The notes beneath the pieces are model-generated. The model did not search any database. It was not told the origin of the DNA and saw only the letters and a program-made list of their open reading frames with translations. From CAYNWK01 sp964400875 (GTDB lineage Bacteria; Chloroflexota; Anaerolineae; Anaerolineales; UBA4823): 20,911 nt of DNA. The position numbers and the translations under genes were made by a program. Shown here piece after piece: positions 1 through 7,124 of this stretch (position 1 is its first letter; each line of letters starts with the position of its first letter). The DNA is taken from the NCBI GenBank assembly GCA_964400875.1, contig CAYNWK010000074.1:1-20911 (forward strand), read 5' to 3'.

Positions 1-52
1 GGCTGTGACACGCTGTTCTCGTCCCTGTTCATGTTGAGTCGTTCTTATTTCT

Positions 53-74
53 TTACTGGACTCTGGCGAAACAT
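53..74 (+). repeat. Left terminal inverted repeat of the IS
   Basis: This is the outer end of the element upstream of the transposase. It reads TTACTGGAC, two variable bases, TGGCGAAA, one variable base, AT, and pairs with the right end at 19 of 22 positions. Such ends are where the transposase binds and cleaves. Confidence 0.8.
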
Positions 75-151
75 GAGTAAATTGAACATGGGAAGCCTCC
101 TGAGTAGAATGGCTAAAAGCCAAACTACCGGTTCCAACAGGAGGTCATCCC

Positions 152-1435
152 ATGCTCACTCGTATTTTACACAATTCTCTGCAATTATGCGCCTTTTTCG
201 ATCAACTCAACCTCGAACTCTATCAGCCCCAGCGTCGCCATATTCTCAATATGGCCGATGCGCTGTTGGTCTACGAGGACGAGAAGACCATCGCAGCCTT
301 GCAGAGGCAATTCGTAGAAGCGCCCGATGCTTCGAATATGGCCGACTTTCTGCGCATCAGCCCATGGCAGGCAAACGAGGTACGAGCAGCGCTGCGAGCA
401 CATCAAGTCACCTGGCTAATCGAGGAGGCCGAGCGAACAGGAGCACCCAAAATCATCTACATCAACATCGACGACTCGTTAGGCGAGAAAGACAAAGGTA
501 CTCGCCATTTGGAGCCGGTAGACTGGCACTTCGATCACAGCGAAAGCACCCGAAGCAAACCACGTTTCAAGAATGCATTCTGCTTTGTGGTCTGTACCCT
601 GCGAGTTGGTCAAAACGTAGCCACCGTCGATTTGCAGCTTTATCTGCGGGAAAGGACAGTGCGTCGGCTCAATCGGAAACGACCCAAAGAAGAGCGCATT
701 CCGTTTCGCAGCAAATACCGCATCGCCCGTCAGATCCTGGAAGCCTTGCGCCCGCTCTTACCCAAAGGCTGGCAAGTGTATGTGCAATTCGACAGTTGGT
801 ACGCTTCCAAAAAACTGATCAAGTATGTCCACCGCCAACGATGGCACCTCACCTGTGGGCTCAAGTGCAACCGCAAACTCGACGGCGAACGCCTCGACAA
901 ACACGCCCAGGCATTCAGGCACCGGTGGTACACGCGGGTCAGCGTGACCACTGCGGACGAAGAAAAACGAACTTACTATGTGCGACGGCGAGACGGCCGT
1001 TTAGCCGATGTTCCCTTCGACGTCCGTGTTTATTTCTCGAAAAGGCACCCCAGGGAGAAATCCCCGGCGTACATCGCATGTACGGATCTCGCTTGCTCGG
1101 CCAAACAAGCCTTGCAAGGATACACCTGGCGTTGGTCATGCGAAACCGTCAACTTCTACTTGAAGACCCAGGCAGGACTGGAAGACTTCCGCGTCCAGTC
1201 CTACGAAGCGGTGGACAGATACATCGTCGTCGTTCATTTAGCCTGGGCTTACGTCGAGCAGCGTTTCGCTCAGGAGCGTTCCGCCCAGATCAAGACTTAC
1301 GGCGACATTATCCGGCGGCATCGGGACGAGCACGCCATCGACTGGCTGACCGGAGCTATCCAAATGGCGATCGATACTGGCGATGCCCAATTAGTGCTCC
1401 AGCGTTTCTTGCGTTTGGAAACACTACCGGCTTAG
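152..1435 (+). CDS. DDE transposase, IS4/IS701-like
   Basis: This 427-residue protein would catalyse cut-and-paste movement of the surrounding IS. The candidate DDE residues are Asp107 or Asp108 (in IDDS), Asp214 (in FDSWY) and Glu331. The C-terminal signature fits the IS4-superfamily YREK spacing exactly: Tyr324, Arg327, Glu331 and Lys338. The ATG start is chosen because AGGAGG lies at 139-144, 7 bases upstream. The gene is full length and uninterrupted, so the copy may still be active. A 503-residue open frame (31-1542) runs through the element in another phase, but it has no recognisable protein character. IS701 versus another IS4-superfamily family is the uncertain part. Confidence 0.9.
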   Translation: MLTRILHNSLQLCAFFDQLNLELYQPQRRHILNMADALLVYEDEKTIAALQRQFVEAPDASNMADFLRISPWQANEVRAALRAHQVTWLIEEAERTGAPKIIYINIDDSLGEKDKGTRHLEPVDWHFDHSESTRSKPRFKNAFCFVVCTLRVGQNVATVDLQLYLRERTVRRLNRKRPKEERIPFRSKYRIARQILEALRPLLPKGWQVYVQFDSWYASKKLIKYVHRQRWHLTCGLKCNRKLDGERLDKHAQAFRHRWYTRVSVTTADEEKRTYYVRRRDGRLADVPFDVRVYFSKRHPREKSPAYIACTDLACSAKQALQGYTWRWSCETVNFYLKTQAGLEDFRVQSYEAVDRYIVVVHLAWAYVEQRFAQERSAQIKTYGDIIRRHRDEHAIDWLTGAIQMAIDTGDAQLVLQRFLRLETLPA

Positions 1436-1476
1436 TCCCTGATCATCCGCCCTCGTGTGCATCTTCCGGGTTTATG

Positions 1477-4400
1477 TCAATATCTAGCCCCGGTTGTTCC
1501 CACACGCCTCCACACGGTCAATTTGCGCCCGCTTTTTTTTGATGTTAAGGTATTTTTCGCCAATGTCCAGTAACAAGTATAGGTCATCATGCCATCGTTG
1601 GCTATGGTGCCACTTACGTGCCCACCCGGATCATAAATGGTTTCGCTACGCACATTTTCGTCAGGGTAGTCCGGATTGTAAGTGGGTGGAGAAGGTTCTG
1701 CGATAGTCTGGCCGGTCAGGTTGCGCACAACCAGGTAAGGCTGCTCGAGATCGTCGTAATAGGTACGGGTGATACGTTCTAGGGGATCGATGGTAGCAAT
1801 AGATTTGCCATCCGCGTCGTAAATTGTCTCGGTACGTACATTGCGATTAGGGAAGTTCGGATCGAATGCCGGAGGTGTGGGATTCTCAATAGTCTGGCCG
1901 GTCAGGTTGCGCACGACAACAGTAGGACGGCCATACGTGTCATAGTAGGTACGCGTAACGATCCCGGCCGGGTCAACTGTGGCGATCAATTGGCCTCCCT
2001 GATCATAGACAAAATCGGTGCGGATATTTTGATCCGTGTAGGCTGGATTGTAGTTGGGAGGGGTTTCCGTCTCAATCGCCTGACCAACCAGGTTCTGTAT
2101 AACTGTCTCCGGGCGGTTGAGGGAATCATAATAGGTGCGCGAGATCTTTCCAAGTGTGTCTATTGGGGCAATGATGTTGCCATTTTTGTCGTAGACCGTG
2201 TCGCTGCGTACATTGTTATCTGGATAGGAAGGATTATAGTTGGGAGGGCTTGGGTCTTCAATTGACTGGCCGGTCAGGTTTTGTACCACCGTAACTGGTC
2301 TATTAAGGGAATCGTAGTAGGTGCGCGTGGTGTACCCCAATGGATCAATCGTTGCAATTAAGTTACCCGTTGGGTCGTAAACGGTCTCAATAAGGAGGTT
2401 GTGGTCAGGGAAGTTCGGATCGTATGCCGGTGGATTCGTGACATCGATAGACTGCCCAACCAGGTTACTTACCACATATTCCTGTCGGTTGAGAGAGTCA
2501 TAATAGGTACGAGTAACGATTCCCAGGGGGTCTATCATGGCGATAACGTTGCCGGCTTCATCATAAACGGTGTCGCTGCGTACGTTTTGATCTGGGTAGG
2601 CTGGATTATAGTTGGGAGGGCTTGGGTCTTCAATTGACTGGCCGGTCAGGTTATGCACCACCGTCACAAGACGATTGTTGGTATCGTAATACGTTCTGCT
2701 GATTAGCCCTGTAGGGTCAATCGTTGCGATACGATTACCATGCAGATCATACACCGTGGTATTGATCCGGTCATAGCGCGGATCTACACTGGGCTGGTAG
2801 TTCACCGCGTCACAAGGATCTTCTTGCGGAGAACTGCCATCGCCGCTGCCATTCGAAACGCTGCGGATCACTTGGCCGGAGGCGTCATAACACGTCCAGT
2901 TCGATTGGCCGTTCGGGTTGACGACCGTGATCAACCGCCCTAAATCGTCATATTCAAAAGTGGTCGTGCGATCGGCAATATCTGTCACCGAAGCACGCTG
3001 GCCGTATTGGTCATAGGTATACGAAGTATCGCGGCCAAGAGGATCGGTAACTGTCTTGAGCAAGCCGGCCGGTTGAGGGTAATCCCCAGTAGTGGTGTAC
3101 TCGTAAACAGTAGTATTCGAAATTGCGTCCGTACTGCTAATGAGCAGTGTCCCGTCGTAATCATAAGTCGTCAGATAGTCCAGAGGGTCAATTACAGCAG
3201 TCAAATTATTCAAACTGTCATAGCTCATATCCGTCTGGCCAGCAGCAGCGTCGATCACCTGTAGCAGATTAGCGCCATCTGCACTCCATTCGAGTTGAGT
3301 GGCATGTGTATTCGCGTCCGTCAGTGTCTCTATACGATAGTTATCATCGTATGTTTTTTCGCTTGTACCACCCTGGCTGTCTAGCTGGCCTTCAAAGACA
3401 TTAAGCGAATTGTACTCGTGCGTTATCTGGTTGCCGAGAGCGTCGGTGACTACGTTAATCCCGTTGTCGTAGGTAATCTCAAGCACCAATGTTCCGGTTC
3501 CATCATATTGCTGGTAGGCGCGGCCCAGTTCGTCGTATTCTGTGTGCACGGCGATCACATCTCCGGGATCCGTTATCAACCTCAGGCGGTGCTGGTCGTC
3601 GTAGGTGTAAATCCATAGCTGATCCAGCACGTCGGTGAAGGTCGATAAATCACCGGCTGTGTCGTAACCAAAGCTAACATCGCGCCCTGTGTGATCGGCC
3701 ACACGACTAAGCCGGCCTTGAGGGTCATAATCGAAATCCAGGAAGCGCTGTCCTGTATCATCCGTAATGAGGTCTAATCGTCCGCTGGCATACGTATATG
3801 TCCAGCCATGTCCTTGAGCGTCTTTCCAGGCGAGCACTTCACCTTGTTCGTTGAAGGTGTATACGCGCTGTGAAGGGTCGGTTAGCTCAAAGAGCCCGGA
3901 ATCAAATACGAGAGAGCTTACTACTCCCGGTGTGGCTGTATAAGTTCCGTTGCCGTTGTCGAGGAATCTATATTGATTAGCTGAATGAGCCTTGAACAAA
4001 ACGTATCCTTCTTGACCGCCAGGATCATCCGATAATATCAGCCTCGTGTCATGATTATGCGTCCAGCCATACCCTAAGGTCGTTGTATAAATATCCGTGG
4101 CCTGTGAAGAATACGTCCGCTGAAAGGCAAGCATGCCTGCCGAAGTGGCAAAGGATAGCTCTTCAACACTATCGAAGTATCCACCGTTGCGTGTATTGAT
4201 GGGGTCCCCAGCGTAACCTTGAGTTTGGGCCAAGATCGCAGGGCACTCCCGCTGATCGTAGTCCTCTCCAGAATCATTACCACACGAGGATCGCGTGGAA
4301 GGATCAAAGACTTCCGTAGTATATCCCAATAAAAATTTTGTCACAAAAGCCCCGCCGAATGTCTGGTAGGCATCTGGTGTTAGCGGGAAATCTCCAGAAT

Positions 4401-5523
4401 TCGTCCATCCGGTGACATAAATCAAGTTCTCATCATCAACAGTTAACCCGTACCCTATCTCGTCGCCTTCTCCACCCAGGAGGGTAGAATATATGATTCC
4501 GTCTCCTGTAGAATTCTCCTTAACGACAAAGACATCGCGTGGACCGATGAGTGTTTGTTGAAAAGCATCGGGGGTTACCGGAAAGTCAGAAGATCTTGAA
4601 AAACCGGTGACATGAGCCTGACCCTCGGTGTTGACAGCAACATCGAGACCAATATCATCATAAGCGCCGCCTAACCGTAGGGAATAACTCAAGTTACTAC
4701 CGTCTGGAGACACCTTGACCAAAAAAGTGTCCCACCCACCATAAGAACCGGCAGCCCCAGGGAAGTCTGTTGATGTGGTGCTACCAGTCACATATGCCGC
4801 ACCGAGGGTGTCAATTGCGATTGCACAGGTCTCGAAACAGTCATCACCGCTTCCACCGAGAAAGGTGGAATACACCAGATCACTGCCGTCCGGTGTCATT
4901 TTCAGCACAAAGGCGTCCTCACCTCCGTTGTAACTAGTATCAAATGAATCAGTTGTAATGGGAAAATCACTTGAAAAGGTGGTCCCCGTAATGAAGATAT
5001 ACCCATCTGTGTCCATCGTTGCCGTGCACTCGTATAAACCAACACCGATTTCACAATCGGAACTGCTTCCACCTAAAAAGGTGGAAAACATTAGGCCACT
5101 TCCATCTGCAGTGAACTTGGTCACAAAACCATCCCAATAACCGTCTCGTGTTGAATCGAACGCTCCGCTCGTGACAGGAAAGTCGCTAGAGGACGTATGT
5201 CCGACTACTAAAGCCTCCCCGCTAGAAGCGACCGAGATGCTGAATCCGTGCTCACCATCAGTGCCGCCCAGGTATGTGGAATACTCCAAGGCTGTCCCAG
5301 TGGAGTTTAACTTGGTCACGAAAGCATCTGAAGTAGAGTAGACCGTATCCCAAGCATTTATCGTGGTCGGGAAATCGTCCGAAAAAGTTCGCCCAGTAAC
5401 ATAAGCTGAGCCTGCAACGTCAACTGCGATATTTCCTCTGGAGTCATCCTCGCTGCCTCCCAGGTAAGTAGAATACTCTAGTTGGCTGCCATCAGCGCTC
5501 AGTTTGGTTACAAACACATCCAT
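1477..5523 (-). CDS. RHS-repeat protein fragment with SBBP blades (C-terminal segment)
   Basis: This 1,348-residue segment follows the amber codon. Residues about 1-400 hold SBBP blades with repeated STYLGG, VTG and SDFP motifs. About residues 430-470 are the start of the RHS region (GDPINTRNGGYF, then a QRTYSS stretch, DUF6531-like). The rest is YD repeats (YDxxGR, TDPLG, RTYYDSLNR), including six nearly regular 62-residue units. The last 30 or so residues come from the IS end and are not RHS-like. The ATG at 5523 lies inside a blade and has no special start signal, so it is probably not a true start; the segment belongs to the longer gene beginning at 6786. Confidence 0.75.
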   Translation of the reverse strand: MDVFVTKLSADGSQLEYSTYLGGSEDDSRGNIAVDVAGSAYVTGRTFSDDFPTTINAWDTVYSTSDAFVTKLNSTGTALEYSTYLGGTDGEHGFSISVASSGEALVVGHTSSSDFPVTSGAFDSTRDGYWDGFVTKFTADGSGLMFSTFLGGSSSDCEIGVGLYECTATMDTDGYIFITGTTFSSDFPITTDSFDTSYNGGEDAFVLKMTPDGSDLVYSTFLGGSGDDCFETCAIAIDTLGAAYVTGSTTSTDFPGAAGSYGGWDTFLVKVSPDGSNLSYSLRLGGAYDDIGLDVAVNTEGQAHVTGFSRSSDFPVTPDAFQQTLIGPRDVFVVKENSTGDGIIYSTLLGGEGDEIGYGLTVDDENLIYVTGWTNSGDFPLTPDAYQTFGGAFVTKFLLGYTTEVFDPSTRSSCGNDSGEDYDQRECPAILAQTQGYAGDPINTRNGGYFDSVEELSFATSAGMLAFQRTYSSQATDIYTTTLGYGWTHNHDTRLILSDDPGGQEGYVLFKAHSANQYRFLDNGNGTYTATPGVVSSLVFDSGLFELTDPSQRVYTFNEQGEVLAWKDAQGHGWTYTYASGRLDLITDDTGQRFLDFDYDPQGRLSRVADHTGRDVSFGYDTAGDLSTFTDVLDQLWIYTYDDQHRLRLITDPGDVIAVHTEYDELGRAYQQYDGTGTLVLEITYDNGINVVTDALGNQITHEYNSLNVFEGQLDSQGGTSEKTYDDNYRIETLTDANTHATQLEWSADGANLLQVIDAAAGQTDMSYDSLNNLTAVIDPLDYLTTYDYDGTLLISSTDAISNTTVYEYTTTGDYPQPAGLLKTVTDPLGRDTSYTYDQYGQRASVTDIADRTTTFEYDDLGRLITVVNPNGQSNWTCYDASGQVIRSVSNGSGDGSSPQEDPCDAVNYQPSVDPRYDRINTTVYDLHGNRIATIDPTGLISRTYYDTNNRLVTVVHNLTGQSIEDPSPPNYNPAYPDQNVRSDTVYDEAGNVIAMIDPLGIVTRTYYDSLNRQEYVVSNLVGQSIDVTNPPAYDPNFPDHNLLIETVYDPTGNLIATIDPLGYTTRTYYDSLNRPVTVVQNLTGQSIEDPSPPNYNPSYPDNNVRSDTVYDKNGNIIAPIDTLGKISRTYYDSLNRPETVIQNLVGQAIETETPPNYNPAYTDQNIRTDFVYDQGGQLIATVDPAGIVTRTYYDTYGRPTVVVRNLTGQTIENPTPPAFDPNFPNRNVRTETIYDADGKSIATIDPLERITRTYYDDLEQPYLVVRNLTGQTIAEPSPPTYNPDYPDENVRSETIYDPGGHVSGTIANDGMMTYTCYWTLAKNTLTSKKSGRKLTVWRRVGTTGARY
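1552..1573 (-). repeat. Right terminal inverted repeat of the IS
   Basis: Read on the minus strand this matches the left end at 19 of 22 positions. The RHS reading frame enters the element here: its last native-looking residues are Thr-Tyr-Thr-Cys-Tyr, and the following Trp-Thr-Leu-Ala-Lys are translated from the repeat itself. Confidence 0.8.
1574..2778 (-). repeat. Six 186-bp tandem coding repeats in the RHS region
   Basis: The motif N-L-(T/V)-G-Q recurs six times at an exact 186-bp (62-residue) period, from 2652 to 1722 in steps of 186. Each unit reads NLTGQ, a Pro-rich stretch ending in PP, NYNPxYPDxNVR, TVYDxxGN, IATIDPLG and RTYYDSLNRP. Units 1 and 3 are almost identical in DNA over about 60 bp (plus about 2593-2657 and 2221-2285), which suggests recent duplication or gene conversion. 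The sixth unit is cut short by the IS. Confidence 0.9.
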
Positions 5524-5682
5524 AATGCCATGGTGTGCGTCCTGGAAAACTCCAGGTGTGGTAGGAAAATCAGTCGAGAATGTCCAACCAGAAACCTACA
5601 TGGAACCGGTGTCGTCCACAACAATCCCCCTACCCTCCTCTCCCCATTGTTGCCCCCCTAGAAGAGTTGAGAATAATATGTC
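4320..5682 (-). repeat. Seven SBBP (beta-propeller) repeats
   Basis: Seven units of roughly 55-75 residues each carry an (F/Y)S(T/L)xLGG strand, an acidic-Gly turn, a VDxxGxAYVTG strand and an SDFP or TDFP motif, ending in D(A/V)FVxK. Seven blades would close one complete propeller, as is usual for the family. The amber codon at 5596-5598 lies in blade 1. Blades 4 and 5 contain extra Cys residues that could form disulfides in an exported protein. Confidence 0.8.
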
Positions 5683-6786
5683 TTGCGTGATGGTCGACGA
5701 CATCAGTTCCAAGGGTGTCTCAGTAACGGATGAGTCTGTCAAATTTAGCGGATTGGTCGAGTTTTCTTCTAATGCAGACGCTGGAGTATCTTTCAATTTG
5801 GACACAGACTCCGGGGAGAGGATTATCAGTTCAGTATTGGCCACCTCCATTGGTTGTGGCTTGATTGCAGAGGTGGTATCGCCACGGACGACAGGCAAGG
5901 CCGGTATTATGATATCCCTGATTTCTGTTGCGAAGCGCAGCGAGTTTCCCTCAAGCGCTAGTCCCTTGGCTCCCTCAACTTGTAGACGAATACCTTCCTG
6001 CACCGCTAGACTTCCTTCTTCGGTGAGGCGCTCTGCATCTTCTACAACCAGTCGCCACGACCACTGACTATCCAAACCGGTAATCTCAAGATCCATACCG
6101 GGGTAGAGGTCACGAAACCGTACTCCGCTCCAAACAGGCACGTCAGGGTACCACTGACTAGAATCATTCCCTAGGAAGTATGAGACCGTCGTCTCCAAAG
6201 GGTCGATTCCTTCGACTTCAGCTTCTAAATTTGCACCTACGAATTGGAGACGAAGATGGACCCCTTTGCGAGGTTCAGGTCTCTCGTTTTCAATCCCTAC
6301 CCTCTCAGAACCAAGGGTAGGCCCCGGTGATTCCATTAGATCCAGGCTCGGGGAATCATCCTGCTCAAAATAAGTTATCCATATTTCACTTTGACTGAGA
6401 AGAACAGTGCCCATCGCTCCTTGAACTGCGAACTCGGCCTTAGAGTCGAATTGTCCTACATTCTCGATGAACATCAAAGAAGCGCCAGGAGTTGAATTCT
6501 GATCAACGGATTGTGTATCCATACCTGGTTGAGGACGCTCCCCCACACGGGGTTGGGCGCGCGAGATTGTCGGGCGTTGGGATGTGGCAGGAGCAGCATA
6601 CTTGGAGTTGGACCACGGCCGCCCTGACAAATCATAAATCGCTTCTCCGGGTTCTGAGAGTCTTGGAGAATTGCTGGGCAGATTTGGCACGATCATTGAG
6701 AACATGATCAAGATATTCAGTAGCTGCATGCGAAGAATGGGGAATCTGGCGCTTAAGTGTTTATAGGACAGGCGTTGATTGATCAC
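5596..6786 (-). CDS. N-terminal segment of the SBBP/RHS protein, ended by an in-frame TAG
   Basis: The segment encodes about 396 residues. A GTG at 6784-6786 is the preferred start because GGAGGT lies 5 bases upstream (plus 6792-6797); a TTG at 6825 would add 13 residues without such a site. Basic residues followed by a hydrophobic stretch (MQLLNILIMFSMIV) look like a signal peptide. The motif FIENVGQFDSKAEFAVQG begins the DUF7948-like domain that usually precedes SBBP repeats. The segment ends in the first SBBP blade (FSTLLGG, then VVDDTGSM-stop). In the other six blades the stop position is Tyr, Leu, Phe or His, most often Tyr, so a TAC or TAT codon probably mutated to TAG. Alone it would give a secreted stub without a propeller. 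Confidence 0.8.
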   Translation of the reverse strand: MINQRLSYKHLSARFPILRMQLLNILIMFSMIVPNLPSNSPRLSEPGEAIYDLSGRPWSNSKYAAPATSQRPTISRAQPRVGERPQPGMDTQSVDQNSTPGASLMFIENVGQFDSKAEFAVQGAMGTVLLSQSEIWITYFEQDDSPSLDLMESPGPTLGSERVGIENERPEPRKGVHLRLQFVGANLEAEVEGIDPLETTVSYFLGNDSSQWYPDVPVWSGVRFRDLYPGMDLEITGLDSQWSWRLVVEDAERLTEEGSLAVQEGIRLQVEGAKGLALEGNSLRFATEIRDIIIPALPVVRGDTTSAIKPQPMEVANTELIILSPESVSKLKDTPASALEENSTNPLNLTDSSVTETPLELMSSTITQDILFSTLLGGQQWGEEGRGIVVDDTGSM

Positions 6787-7124
6787 AGCAGACCTCCAAT
6801 AGACCACCACGATTGGACGAGCCAATTAATCAACAGGTGGAAACCTGATGATCTATTATTTTTGCCAAGTCGCAGTACGTAATCAATTACCCGTTGACCG
6901 GGTAAATTGCACACCGCCCCAAAATTTCCATCCCTATAGTCTTGCCTTATGTGAAGTTTTGCACAATTAACTAAAAATCTCTATCCCCCTTTGGTACCAA
7001 TAATTTTATTACTGGCTCTCCAAATTTAGAAACTCACATCAATCTACGTTCATGTCTTTGTAAAAGTGTAAATACACCTGCGCTTTGCCGAAAAGTGGCA
7101 GAACCGCAAAGCTTAGTATTGGGA
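6787..7124. other. AT-rich intergenic region with one inverted repeat
   Basis: About 340 bp lie between the start of the RHS gene and the stop of dhaM. No gene was found. The DNA is markedly more AT-rich than the genes to the right. It holds a perfect inverted repeat at 6887-6905, TTACCCG and CGGGTAA around a 5-base centre, without a T-tract on either side. It could be an operator for the RHS gene or a processed mRNA hairpin. No convincing promoter hexamer pair was found. Confidence 0.5.

Larger units (their letters stand above)
53..1573 (+). mobile_element. Insertion sequence, IS4/IS701-like, about 1.52 kb
   Basis: A single transposase gene is bracketed by imperfect inverted repeats: 53-74 and the reverse complement of 1552-1573 agree at 19 of 22 positions, sharing TTACTGGAC and TGGCGAAA. 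The right end coincides with the point where the minus-strand RHS protein stops looking like an RHS repeat, which independently supports the boundary. The length suits IS701/IS4-type elements. No convincing target duplication is visible; at most a 2-bp TA flanks both ends (54-55 and 1571-1572), so the exact termini could be a base or two off, or the flanks may have been rearranged. The family assignment is from the transposase motif, not from a database match. Confidence 0.85.
1477..6786 (-). pseudogene. Broken gene for secreted SBBP-propeller/RHS-repeat protein
   Basis: Two open segments (6786-5599 and 5595-1477) are in the same frame, separated only by a TAG at 5596-5598. Read through, they give about 1,770 codons: signal peptide, DUF7948-like domain, seven SBBP blades, an RHS N-terminal domain and many YD repeats. 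The 24 codons between the TAG and the next ATG continue the blade normally. The 3' end is lost: the frame runs into the IS at about 1573 and stops within it at 1477, so the RHS core and variable tip expected at the C-terminus are missing. SBBP/RHS proteins are usually exported surface or adhesion proteins. Two independent lesions argue for a decaying locus, although the TAG could be a sequencing error. Confidence 0.85.

Noticed and set aside
31..1542. A 503-codon open frame covering nearly the whole IS
   Set aside because: It overlaps the transposase in another frame, is very rich in Arg, Ser and His, lacks a ribosome binding site and shows no domain; the other frame has the complete DDE/YREK signature.
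1574..2778. CRISPR array or satellite
   Set aside because: The 186-bp repeats are contiguous, coding, in frame and show RHS/YD motifs; there are no spacers.
5596..5598. TAG read as a sense codon (stop-codon reassignment)
   Set aside because: TAG ends the transposase (1433-1435) and the small secreted-protein gene (18144-18146), so general reassignment is unsupported; local suppression remains possible.
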